From Heterotrichella gracilis (Eukaryota > Sar > Xanthophyceae > Tribonematales > Xanthonemataceae): DNA of 64,000 nt. Shown one piece after another: positions 22,533-34,219 of this stretch (the stretch's first letter is position 1; each line of letters begins with the position of its first letter). Below the pieces are notes generated by a model. The model was not told the origin of the DNA. It ran no database searches and was given only the letters and a program-made list of their open reading frames with translations. Made by a program: the position numbers and the translations under genes. Where the stretch lies: contig JAULBX010000559.1 in NCBI GenBank assembly GCA_032358255.1, forward strand, positions 62,001 to 126,000, given 5' to 3'.

Positions 22533-23834
22533 GTTGACGGCAGACCTCGTCAGTGCGACGTACAGAACCTTTGGCAATGGTGTTGAAGCAAAGCCCTTAA
22601 TCTACAGATTTCTTGGAGATATTGCTGATTGTTTGCTTCTGCAAGGCCTACTTCAAGTGCCCACTTGACAGTGACCAATCTCAGATGGATAGGGATAGAC
22701 TGAAATTATTAGTTGCAAATTTCATGAACTGCAACGCTTTTACCGACAACAACTGCGGTCGAGCGACCGATTCTGCCTTAAAAAGCAAGCTCTCCTGCAC
22801 GTGCTGTGGCTCAGGCTGCACGTGCAAATGGTAACCCTCAGGGTTTCCAAACCCACCCACTGCAGTATCACTCCCACAGTGATACTGGCGCACTGTGGGG
22901 CTGAGTCCGCTTCAAGGACGGGTGGTTCACCCGCACTTAGACTTCGAGATTGTTTAAGAGCTGCAAACGCTTTATCTGTGGAGGTTTACACAGCGATTGT
23001 CTTTCTGACCCAATGTGTTGATCGGCATCTCCAAGTCTCAGTGGCATGCAAGTCATTTATGACTCGCAAATATACGTGGGCGGCAGGACCGCCACAAGTA
23101 GCCTTTTTAATCGTGTGTTTCATAAACTGAGCAGGACCATAGTCGCTTTATTGGGCCAATCGCAAGGAAAGCAGTGGGGCACAGGTTGGCTGGCCAGCGT
23201 GCAGGAGCTTGGCTAGGTAGAGTTCTAATCACAGGTACGCATATATTCCTACAAGTAAACCAGCAATTAGAGGTGGGTTTGTTTTAAAGTGCTGTGGGTG
23301 TTCTTGCCAAAGTGTTGAAAGTATGTTTCGGGGAAGAAGTTGTTCAGTGACTCTGATAGTACTTCCAGTGGTACCAGCAGGCCAGGAGTTTTCTGTACGA
23401 GCCCAATAGGTCGTTTTGCACAGCAAGTGCACGGCTGGGATAGTTCAAAGATCAGAAATATACTTGTCTTGGCAAGTTGGGCTTGCATATATACAGTCCC
23501 CATCAAAATTCCTTGCCTGCTGCCCTGCCCAGATCAGCTCCAGCTGCCAAGCAAGGCGCTGCAACCATATTGTTTATGGGTTCCAAGTGTTATGTGCACT
23601 AACCAGATCATTTTTGCACCGGCTATAGAAAACTTTGGTAACTAGGGCAGGGCTAGTGCTGTCAGGTTGGAGCTAGTGTGCGCTTGTGACGGGTTGGCAA
23701 CTTGAACTCGGGTTGTTCCTGGCAGGAGGCAGCAAAGCCCAACAAAGAGTATGAGCTATATTGGGTGTCAGATACAGGCGTTTGAACATTTGGAGACCGC
23801 CATCTAGGGGTGCAGCTGTACATCAGCCACGGAA
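22533..23834. promoter_or_regulatory. Shared divergent promoter, ArgJ and CFAP58
   Basis: These 1.3 kb separate the two start codons. No gene is supported. A small hairpin (11-bp arms, 5-base loop) lies at 22862-22887, about 330 bp upstream of the ArgJ start. Confidence 0.6.
22862..22887. repeat. Short perfect hairpin
   Basis: Arms CAGTATCACT and AGTGATACTG flank the spacer CCCAC. It lies in the ArgJ/CFAP58 divergent region and could be a dyad protein-binding site or chance. Confidence 0.8.
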
Positions 23835-26800
23835 ATGGCAGCAACAACAGATCAAGATGCGAAAAAGAACCTGGATGACTCAGCGGCATACGATGCCCTG
23901 GAGAGGGACTTCCAGCAGGTGAGCAATAGAAGCGTGCAATGATGTTATTCGCAATACAGATGTGCAACAGTAGCGTGCATTGCTCTAGAAGTGTGCAATG
24001 GCGTTATTTGGGGGTGCAAGACATTGCTTGTGGACTGCTGTCAGCGGTATTGCAGGAAAGGCTGCCCTGCGGTGCTTTGCTTCCCCAGGGCCCTTTGGCA
24101 AAGTGTGAGCAGGGCGCACGGCACATGCAAACCTGCCATGATTTTGCACTCCAAGTACGCCGGACTGTGCATGATTAAATACATGAGCACCTCGATCACT
24201 TGTTACAACGTTGGCAGGTGCTGCAAGAATTGTCCCAAGACAAAGCTTTGGATGCTTTCCGGGGGGAGTATGAAAAGCTTCTACGGGCTCTGCGCAAATC
24301 GCATGGTATGGCCCTCAGAGGGCACAATTATGAGCAAGCATGGCTGCATGCGTACCATCATTTGATTGGGTCAATTTAAATTTGAATTCAGCCCTATAAG
24401 TTGTGCCAATCAAGCGACTTGCCTGAAGCATGTGCATGGCGTTATCTTCACCACGAGATTAATGGGATGCATCACTCTTGGTTGTAGACAACGAGAAGCG
24501 GCTCACCAAAAAGTGCAAAGAGCTCAACCAGGAGATTATGGGCAATGCGGCGAAGATGCAGACCGCCTTGAAGCTGAGCGAGGATGACCAAACCACCATC
24601 AAGGCCCTGAAGAAGGAGGTGGAAAAGTCATGGAAGATGATTGACGCCAGCCATGAAAAGGTGAGTACCGCATATTTTAGTTTGAACCAGCGCTCAGCGG
24701 CAGTCACAGGCTCTGCATGTAACTAGTATGTGCCATGCAAGCCACCCCCGTTCTGCTGCATGTTGAGTACAAGGGTGCTGGTTAGCACTGAAATGCCGCT
24801 GCATGCAGGAAGTGCGGCTCAAGGAGCAGGTGCACCAGTTCAAGCTGGACATTGCAAACCTCACGCGCATGGTGGAGCAGGGCGGTGCACTGGATGATGA
24901 GCAGCAGCTGGATGAGCTGATGAAGGAGCGGGAGGACCTTGTGAAGGAAAGGGATGTGCAGGTGGAGCAAATCCTTGCCTTGCGGAACGAGGTATGGTGC
25001 AACATGGCCATGACAGGAACAGGCCACAAGTGGTCGAAGCTGGCTGTCACAGGAAGTAACTGATGTATTGACGTTACTGGGCTGTTTTTGGTTTATTTCC
25101 ATGCGGCGAGGCTGTCCCTGGGTGGATGTGGGGTTTCTGTTATTTTCCTATGCACGCCCTGTTGCACTTTGCATGCCTCCCAGGCGTGGGAACCGCTTCG
25201 CTGGGAGGTGCATATGATCTTGGGAATTGCAGCAGATCTCCATTCATTACTCTGTCTGTACTAGGTTGCTCACGCATGCGCATGCCCAGGTGATGGATTT
25301 GACAGAGACCTTGAAGATCTGTGAAGCGGAAAGGGTGAGGCTTCAGGGTGAAGGCCACATGCTGCGTGATCAGGCCATTGCAAAGAAGGCGGAGGCTGAC
25401 AGGTGGGTGGGTGCGCATGCATGACAGATGTGCCACTGTATGTTGCAGTGCTGCACCTCTTCCCGAAATAGGGTTTAGTAATGAACCCTAAACTTGAACC
25501 CTAAACCCTAAATAGTGGGTACAATGCACTCGGGCCCTAATTCTCAAGGCGCAACTCCCCACGTGTTGCATGTAAGTAAATATCTAAGGCATCACTTATG
25601 TCTACAGGGAGATAAAGAAGAAGGAGCGCATTGAGAAGGAAATGAAGGATTTGCAGAAGGTGCTTGACAACAAGCAGCAGGAGCTGAAGGACAAGCAGCT
25701 GGCAATTCAAGCCGCCCAAGACCATGTGCAGCGTCTGCAAATCCTAGTCCGTGAATCTCAGGCCAACCACGATAGGCTGCAAAAGGATTACAATTTGGTC
25801 AATGATAAGGTACGGAAGATGAGGAACGGCTCTGGTGGTTGGTCTACTGCTGCTAGCACACTAATGACATTCTGGGGTTTGCTGTCGCAGGCAAAGCTAG
25901 ATCACCACATGGCAGCGCTGCCACATGCATCCTTGTGCCGCGCACAGCACCCCATGTTACAAATGTGACGCGTTCCTGCAGGTGCAGAAGCTCCATTATG
26001 ACCTGGAGGAGCAGATACACGTCAACACCCAGCTTCTTGCGGACAATTCCACCAAGCAAGTTGAGCTGAAGCTGAAAGAGGATGATATTAATCAAATCAA
26101 GGTGACTAAAACATGGTGGGGAATTTAGTGGCTACCTGGTTGGAATGTATTGCAACCCTGTGTTACAATAGCATTGCGAGCTCTGCTTGGTATCCAGTTC
26201 CTCAACTTGTTGTGGTATGCCATGTGCAGATGGACATCAACAAGGTGAACAAGCAGAAGGAGAACGTCATCACCAAGCTCAAGCAGGTGGAGAAGCAAAA
26301 GATGGATGTGGAGAAGAACAGGGACGATTTGAAGTCTGAAATAGCTGCTCTGCAGCGCGAGGTTGAGAGTGCACAAAGGCAGCTCACTTTGGAGCAAAAG
26401 AAGCAGGTGACATATAGCATTAACTGTTTGCAATTGTGTTACCAGCTGAGAAGTTCTACATCATTGGATGTGGGACATAACAATGCTTGACAGGGCCCAA
26501 TGCATGGCCAGGAAAAGGAGTTTGTGCATCAGCTGACAGTTTGCTCAATTGCAGGATGATCTGATCAAAGAGCGCGACGTGCTTACAAAAATGAAGAGTG
26601 ACGCCGATGCGTCAAAACACAAGGCTGTGGACCTCATCAAGATCAATGAGTCCACTCAGCGGAACCTGGAGCATGAGATCCAGGGGTACAAGGCCCACGC
26701 ACAAAAGCAACTCAAGGTAAGCAGAGAGTGCATGCAACTCAGCACACCACCCCCAAGCTAGCAGCCTGATGCTCAATTTCTGTACGAGCGAGATTAGCCC

Positions 26801-29468
26801 CGGTGGCTACACCCATTTGTGTGATGTGGCTTCAACAATTGGTTGCACCTTGCAGACTATTGAAGAACTGGAGCGAGACAAAGCCAAGTTGAACTGTGAG
26901 GCCAGTGAAGCTTCCACTAGATACATGGAGGCTTTGGAGGAGCTCAAACTGCGTGAGATGGCCATTGGAGATTTGCACAAGCGGATTGCAGAAGGGGAAC
27001 ACAAACTGAAGCAGCAGCAGCAGCTGTATGAAGCAGCGCGCGCAGACAGGAATGTGTACAGCAAAAATCTGATTGAAGTGCAGGATGACATTTCTGAGAT
27101 GCGGCGACGATTTGCGATGATGGTGAGAGCCATTAAACATTGTTTCAAATCTCCTCATGTGTGCATATTTACCTGTAACAACAAATCAACAATATAAAAT
27201 ACTCATTTCAGCAGCAGCTTGGTGATCATTTGGCTTGCGCATGATATTTTAATGGCATATTCCGTCCGCAACCTAATTGCGCCTGGAGCAGATGTAGCCA
27301 TTTGCGTCATTGCGTAATTTGTTTTGCTTCCGAAGGTCATTCTTGGACCCCCACGTGCATTGTCAAGTTGCTATCAATATCATTTTTCCTTGACAGCATA
27401 TATTTGCCTGCAGACCCATCAAATCGAGCAGCTGAAGCAGGAAATCAGTGGCAAAGAGATGGTGCTGCAGAAAGAGCGCTTTGACCACAAGCGGATGGAG
27501 GCAGAATGCGAGTCATTGAAGATAGAAATCGAGAAGCTTGAGAAGCAGCTGTCTGAACAGAACAGCCAGTCATCCAACCAGCGCGGCGAGATTGACAAGC
27601 TGAACATTGTCATCTCTGAAGCAGAGCAGGTCTGTGCAGTATTGTTTTGTCATTACCTCAAGTTGCGTGGGATCAATAAGTGGTTCAAACCGTGCCAGGA
27701 AAGAGCTGCGTGGCACCGCATGTGCAAGACTGACTGCCAATCTGGCTGTATTGCTGGAATGCTTGTAACTAACTAACTCACTAACTATTACTGCTTTGCT
27801 GTCAACTGCCTTTAACTCAGGTCATGCAGCTGACACCGTTTCTGGCATCCGCAGGAGCGCACCAGGCAACGCAAGGAATATGAAGTGGTTCTCAGCGAGC
27901 GCGATGTCCTTGGCACCCAGCTGATCCGCCGCAATGATGAAATTGCGCTGCTGTATGAAAAGATCAAGATCCAGCAGTGCACTTTGAACCGCGGCCATGC
28001 GCAGTACAAGGAGAGGATGAACGAGATCCGGGTGCTGAAGCTCAAAATTGCAGACATGAAGCGTGAGCTCCACTTGCTGCGAAACAGCGTCTCCAACGTT
28101 GACGTGCTCAAACGAGAGGTCCACCACTTAGGTAAGATCTAAAGGCTGCAATATTGTATGTATTTACTTACTTATTTTATTTGACAGTCTCATTTAGGGA
28201 GCCAACCCGGGCTCGCAACACATATAAGGGTTTAGGGTTAGGGTTTTAATTGCATGAAGACAAACGTGGAATGCTTTATGTTCTGTAGTGTGTTGCTACA
28301 ACCTGTTCAAGTCCTATATCTCAAAGTACCTGACTGATGTACAGGCCATGGCAATGCTCTGTCACACTGATGAAGCTTGATATATATTCCATATTGCCAC
28401 CACTGTTTCAGTTGCACTTGCAGCTGCACGCATGCAATGAGCATTGCATGCATCTGCAGGGCGCGAGTTGCTGCAAGAAAGGACAAAAGTGAAGGCTTTG
28501 AGTGAGGAGCTTGAAAACCCCATGAATGTCCACCGGTGGAGAAAACTTGAAGGAACGGACCCAACTGCCTATGAGCTCATCCAAAAGGTCCAAACGTTGC
28601 AAAAGCGTTTAATTTCTAAAACAGAGGAAGTGGTGGAAAAGGATTTGATGATTCAAGAGAAAGAAAAGGTGTATCTGGAGCTCAAGGGCATTCTTGCCCG
28701 TCAGCCAGGTCCTGAAGCGGTTGGGCAGTTGAACACATACCAGGTAATGTCCACTACTGATATGGGCAGTACTGGAAAATGATAGATATCTTTGCACGAC
28801 AACTCGTGATATTGCCAGTCTAGGAAGTCTGTCATGTGTTTAAATATATAATCAGTCACAGTTGCCTGCTGTGGATCATTGCCCGATTAAACCACTTTGA
28901 CTGTTCCTGTCCAAAGCTCATTGTTACCACACAATCCATTGGTCTAGAAAGATGTGAAAATGGAGTATCTGTATGATTATGAGTGCAAATCCTGTGTTTT
29001 TCTATTTTATAACATAGAAAAAACGCAGCCTGTCCGGAATTTCCACTTTATAATCACACCTGTTTCCTTGGTGTCGGTGGCATTCATGACACATGCTGTG
29101 TGATTACACAGGCAACGCTGCGCCAGAAGACCAAGCAGCTGAAAGCCATGGCAGGAGAGCTCAACATGCACCAGGCGCAGGTAGCGCAATACAAGTATGA
29201 GATCCAGCGACTGACGCAAGAGCTCAACGACGCCAAGCGCAAGTACTTTGATCAGAAACGCAGGGAGAGCTTGAAGCCCTCCGGTCCCCAGGGCTCAGAG
29301 TTCAGCATCAACATGCGCGCACATGCCGGTGAATTAACAGCCGCATTGCCTGGTAAACAGTCCTTGCAAAGAATGGATAACCCAGTGGCTCTGCAAGGCT
29401 CCAAGCCATCTATTCTGGCTGGAACCTTCCCTATTGCAGCCCTGCATGCCCAGCTACAAGGACTGTGA
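23835..29468 (+). CDS. CFAP58: Cilia- and flagella-associated protein 58 (CFAP58/CCDC147)
   Basis: Fourteen exons encode 900 residues: 23835-23918, 24218-24305, 24488-24660, 24809-24991, 25290-25402, 25608-25809, 25982-26101, 26230-26406, 26555-26716, 26856-27122, 27414-27629, 27855-28131, 28460-28743, 29112-29468. All junctions are in phase. The protein is almost wholly coiled coil. The diagnostic segment ELENPMNVHRWRKLEG (exon 13), followed by a QKVQTLQKRLI block and KGILARQPGPE, marks CFAP58 rather than its paralogue CCDC146. Length fits the family (about 870 residues in animals). CFAP58 is an axonemal and basal-region protein needed for normal motility of sperm flagella and found in algal flagella. 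The last 60 residues are low in heptads and not family-conserved. Presence of an intact copy argues that this alga has, or recently had, flagellate cells. Confidence 0.95.
25467..25516. repeat. Interstitial telomere-like motifs
   Basis: Several CCCTAAA units with interruptions, in the CFAP58 intron between exons 5 and 6, with one GGGTTTAG in opposite orientation at the left end. A related GGGTTTAGGGTTAGGG lies at 28229-28244 in another intron of the same gene. Confidence 0.9.
27681..27785 (+). repeat. Short interspersed repeat, copy 4, with pol III B-box-like motif
   Basis: Contains GGTTCAAACC, then GTGCCAGGAAAGAGCTG, the shared core (GACTGCCAATCTGGCTG and TATTGCTGGAATGC), and a tail of short TAAC/TCAC repeats. 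The order B-box, body, simple-repeat tail is that of a tRNA-derived SINE. No convincing A-box was found. It lies in the CFAP58 intron between exons 11 and 12, sense strand. Confidence 0.7.
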
Positions 29469-31057
29469 TATGGTGGTGGACTGGTCATAGCAGGATGATG
29501 AGCAACCTAGCCAAGTTGGTTTTGTTTTAACAATTTTCCTTGGGGGTATTTTAGGTAGAGCACATTCAGTGATGAATGATTCGCCACACTGGCCCAGGCA
29601 GTATTCAACCTGGCGTCAAATGGTGTAGCTGTTTGGGAAAGTCAGGATCAGCAGGACGGTGTTTCACTTTTGTCATGACATTACAGACTTTTTGCGTCAT
29701 TTATTTTACTACTTCTCATCTTCTGTACAAATAGAACCAATTTGTTAACCAGCGTGGTTCTAAACTGCGTGCACGTGCTGTCCAGAGGATAGCAGTGATC
29801 AATTGAGTTCGGTCTACTATAGCCTAAGGCTAGCAGTCGCTACGATTTAGCCACATGGTGCTACTGTGACACTGTCAGTAGCAATTGGCTGTGTTGCCAA
29901 GGCTTTGGCCTGCCAAAACCATTGCCATTGATCCAGACATTCAAAAATCAGCATCCAATGACATTGTGGAAGCTTTCATGGGGCCAAAGGTCGGGTCAGT
30001 ACTACTGATTAATGCAGAAACTTTCCCGGGGAATTGTACTGGGACAGGCGTAAGATTGATTAGACACCATAAATATACGTATATACTATGTACCTAGAAC
30101 ATTGCAATCCTTGCCGCAGTTGTCGCGGCGACAGCTATGGATTGTGGCATCCATATGCCAGCAGCCGCTTTAAAATTTATGTGTGGCTGCTTTTATGTGT
30201 CGCAATGTGATGACAAAGCTTGTTGACATACATGTCCCATGGTGATCATCAAATTTGACGTCAGGAATGGCTTCTGGGGGAAAGGAAGGTCGACTCGGAG
30301 CTGGCCGTGGCTTGCAAACTGCATCTGTGAACGTTACAGCATAGCCGGCCCCGCCAATGTGCCGCAGTGCAAATAAGTGTATCGATGGAAAAGACCTTTC
30401 ACATCAGCTGGATGTTATCATGACTTCGAAGTCTCAGCACAATGTGACAAAGAAAGAGACCTCGCAAGGAGTCGAACATTTATGATCCTGGCCACTGGCA
30501 CATGCCACCTTCAAGGCGAGTTTGAAACACACAGGCACCCAGACTGGGTTCTAACTATTCAAACACACCAGGAAAACGCGTGCAGAAGGTTCAATGCCAC
30601 TTCACGTGTGCAACAGCCTCAACAATAAAATGGGCCCGCATTCATGGAGCTAGCCTAACATGATGCGCATGGTCACATAGGATCTAGGCAAAGGAGAGAA
30701 AAATTGGAAATCATAGCGGAGGTTTCGGGTAAACGGGATATGGAGAGCGCCCAGGCTGCACTCTGCACATGCGAATTGTTTCGGCGTGAGCACCCGTTAC
30801 CCTGTGTAACAAAAAATGCGCATACTACAACTTACTTCCAGGTGAGCAGACCTTGGGATACTGACATGAGGGACCAAATCCATGGTCTGGTGCTCAGTTG
30901 CAACACCTCACCTGGCGCCCAGTGCTTCTGGGGCCACCAATGCTCTTTAGAAAAGGTAAACCTTGGCTAAAGACTCTCGAGTATATGGTACAGACCACCA
31001 TCCACAATCCTCACCAAAGCACCATTCTAGAAAGCTTCCTGCTCCCGTTCGATCCTG
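29469..31057. other. Convergent intergenic, no gene seen
   Basis: Lies between the 3' ends of CFAP58 and the lipase-like gene. Short open frames only, with no family resemblance and no transposon signatures. Confidence 0.7.
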
Positions 31058-33535
31058 TCACATACGGGAGCGGCCCTGTGCTGCATGCGCAAGGAGCCAC
31101 CTGGTGATCCTGCTGCTCACATCTTCCTTCTCAGGCCCCATCAATAACTCGTGATATCCTCCTGCAGTAGAGAAAAAAACTGAGTCTAAACAGTCACCTT
31201 GGTGGTGCATCACTGATTGCGCCATACAGACAGGGAACGTACCCAAATTTGGGAATCCCTGTGTGGCTTATCATGCATAGCTATGCCAGGATAGACTATT
31301 TGACGTGCACAAATTTAACATCGAGCAATGCCTACCGTACAAGTGGGGTACTTCCAAAGCATTGTCAAATTCCTCTTGCATTTGCTGCAGCCATGGCAAT
31401 CAATTCCCCTAACGCGTCGCACATTCCCCTTCTTTCCATTTTCAACTTATGACTTGCCTTCAATGGCTTCAAAAACCTTGTCGCTGCTACCCGCTTTCTG
31501 GAAGAACCGTTGTGCTGCCTGCAATGCACAGCATTCTCATCCGCGGAACATTGCAATGCTATTCACATGGAATGATGTCATGACACCAAGATACACACAT
31601 GCAACAGCGCAAACCACAGGGCCCAGGGTGGTACTTTATCCAATATTTCACCAGGAGGACAATTTGTACCTGAAAACTTGTACATCTGTCTTCTGTGCCA
31701 TGCATGATGTAAAGCGGTAGCCTGACAGTCGCCTCCCTTCCGTGCAACCTCTCATACGCCTGCGGCAGCAACGTGCATTCATCGTACCCCATGTGACCAC
31801 CGGTATACTGGTAACGCAAGGTTTTTGTGGGTGCAGTGACACCGATTTTCCTACAGGACATTCCCTGGATAGACCACAGCCATTGCTCGAGCAATATGGA
31901 CACCATGGAGGCTGCAAATACCTGATTGCAACTCTTTCCTCAAAATAAAGCAACCACTAAAAAATAGATTACCAGCAGGCATTGGCGAGCTGTCTTTGTC
32001 TTGAGCTTTCCCACAGTATTGAGCGGGTCAGCGACATATGCCTCCACCTGCAATCATTGCACGAAATGTTTCCAAATTGCCACTGAATGTAGTGTGATGC
32101 AACAACAACAACTATTGACTTCATCCTTTTCATTCCATTGAATTGACAACATCACATCTTGCCCCCGCCGCACCCCCCCCCTCCCCTCTTTTAGTACACC
32201 ATTCCACGCCATGCCCCCATGCCTACCCTATCGAGCGTGCCGTTCATGGTACCCCCTTGATCCCCATGTGGTGCCCATGCATGCCCCCACGTGCTGCCAT
32301 CAGCCAGCATTTGCAAGGCAGACATCACACTGCTTACATGTAACACTTGCTGTGCATACACATGTAAAGTCACAAACCCTGAAGCCTAACCGCACCACTG
32401 CTGGATCTTGGCTCATATCCTCAGGGCGCACTGCATCCACAATGGCTGCTTGGGGGATGATGGCTGCCAGCAGGCCCCCTACGGCAGCCTGTACCCTACA
32501 GGGGATAACAGATATGCTGATATCCTATGCATTCTGGAAATTGGAGGGCTTCACCACAAATGCTGGGTGTGTATGCATGCTGGCGCCACGCAGCGGCTGG
32601 ATTGGCAACGCATAGCAACAGTTTTGTGACAGCTGCCACAGGGGTGTATCGGTGCAGCTCCTATCTACTGACGCTGACGCTCCGCATGTGAGCCATGGTT
32701 GCGTTTTGTGTCCAATGCAGGGCGCTAATCACACGCAGTACCTGAGAAGGGCCGTCCACTCCACCCCCATGGCGGGCGACAGCAGCACCAGCCCTGCCCA
32801 CCTGCGCTGGTCCTGAAGCACCACATACACAGCCACCAGGCCACCCAGGGAGTTGCCCGCCATGAACATGGGGACATGGGGGTGCTGCTTCCTGACGTCG
32901 GATGCGAACTGCAGGGCGTCGTCCACCTGCGCAGGCATCGGGGGGGCACCGTTTGGAAAACCCTGGTAGGGTTTTTGTTGCCCACCCGGGGAGGCTGGCC
33001 AGCAGGCTTACAAAGCCACCACTGTGTTGTACAACCCCAAAATGTCTCTTGCCCTTCGTTGTGGCAAATTCACTCGCCTGTATGCTGATTGCCCACTGCC
33101 AGGTTGGGTGCATGCATTATTGTCATGCATGCATATGCCACCCAGTTTGATGCATGGCGTACCAGGTGAGCGAAATCAGGTATGTAAGCTCGCAGTTCTT
33201 TGTCGTACGGTTCCGACTTGCCGTGCCCCTGGGCATCGAAACCATAGGTTGCTATCCCAGCGCTGGCAAACCTCTCAAACACTGCATCACACACAAGTTC
33301 CGAAACCGTGAGCCCGTGGCTGCAGCAACCAACGCAAGTACCAGAGAAAGATATCTTGCATGCGTCATAAGTGGGCGATGTCTGCTGCATTACCGTCCCT
33401 GTGTCGGCCAATGTGCTCCCCCAAACCGTGGTGCCACACCAGCACTGCTCGTGGATTGAGGTCAGGTAAACAGGACAGTCGATACAGCCGCTGCCCTCTG
33501 CTGTTGAGAACCCTGTCTTCCATCCACTTAACCAT
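31058..33535 (-). CDS. Monoacylglycerol-lipase-like alpha/beta hydrolase
   Basis: Eight exons, 33535-33394, 33281-33163, 32926-32742, 32495-32396, 32047-31973, 31759-31670, 31497-31458 and 31161-31058, give 284 residues. The fold landmarks of the MGL/lysophospholipase-like (Hydrolase_4) family are in order: HHGLGEH oxyanion motif, GFDAQGHGKS, nucleophile elbow GNSLGG (Ser113), acid MHGTED (Asp231) and base GGYHELL (His254). All three catalytic residues are present. These enzymes release fatty acid from monoacylglycerols or lysolipids. The intron between exons 7 and 8 begins AAG-GCAAGT, a classic GC-AG donor; reading on from exon 7 instead would stop two codons later and lose the catalytic His. 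The frame stays open upstream of the chosen ATG through a hydrophobic stretch, so a membrane-anchoring N-terminal extension from an unseen exon is possible. Confidence 0.9.
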
Positions 33536-34219
33536 CTGGGCACCTCTGGGATGGACGACACCTTGGCTTTGAGACTCCGTAGCAACCAGAGTGACCACAG
33601 TGTACAAGGCGCCCCTTTGCTTTACACACCCAACGCAGTTGGCAACGGATTGTGGCAGCAAACGAAACAACCATAACCCAATTACAGGAAAGAAAACAGC
33701 AAAGCCTCGAAAGCTTGCCTTTTCAACATCAGGGCACAGTCGATACCCACTAGGAAGAAACCCTAGCAGGAAGAATAAAACCCCAATTGGAACTGAATGA
33801 AAAACAAAATATAATAAGAAAAGGTAATGCACGCCAGTAGCATGAGCGTATGAAGGAACCCAGGGGAATGCACGAAAGTATGGATGTCACTGACTCAAAG
33901 ACGAACTGATGGAGACAAATTGGACTGAAGCACAGACCTGCGCACAATCATCGCTGCCTTCGGTGTTAGCTCTTAGGGATGATCCCCAAGGTAGGCGTCC
34001 ATCCGCATCGCAGCCCACTGCCACCTCCCATGAGTGCTGCTGGCAGTGGGCTGCGATGCAGTTGACGCCTACCTTGGGGGTTCATTGTCACAGCGCTAAC
34101 ACCAGAGACTGCGATTTGTGCTCTTAGCCCTGAACCACTGCATGCGTTGGATGGATTGTCAAGAAAAGCAATTTGCGTTGCAAAGCTGCGATAGCCACTA
34201 TGATCCAACTAAGCTCGTG
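33536..34219. promoter_or_regulatory. Region between the methyltransferase 3' end and the lipase start
   Basis: Both genes read leftward, so this holds the 3' UTR of the methyltransferase and the promoter of the lipase. It contains the long hairpin at 33962-34103. Confidence 0.6.
33962..34103. repeat. Long imperfect hairpin, candidate small-RNA precursor or foldback element
   Basis: Two arms of about 60 bases pair around a loop of about 17 bases (34025-34041). The paired blocks are the terminal GGTGTTAGC/GCTAACACC (9 bp), a central CCCCAAGGTAGGCGTC (16 bp) and an apical GCATCGCAGCCCACTGCCA (19 bp), separated by mismatched or bulged segments. It starts 117 bases past the methyltransferase stop codon on that gene's strand and about 430 bases upstream of the lipase ATG. 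No clear target-site duplication flanks it and no second copy is seen in the window. Confidence 0.95.

Noticed and set aside
30468-30484. GTTCGACTCC on the minus strand, tRNA T-loop-like
   Set aside because: The flanking bases do not form a T-stem or a cloverleaf.
33536-33832. Hydrophobic N-terminal extension of the lipase frame
   Set aside because: The frame is open but has no ATG at its head (it begins with GTG). Without a supporting upstream exon I start at 33535 and only note the possibility.
33962-34103. Rho-independent style terminator reading of the hairpin
   Set aside because: This is a eukaryotic nuclear region, the arms are far too long, and no U-tract follows.
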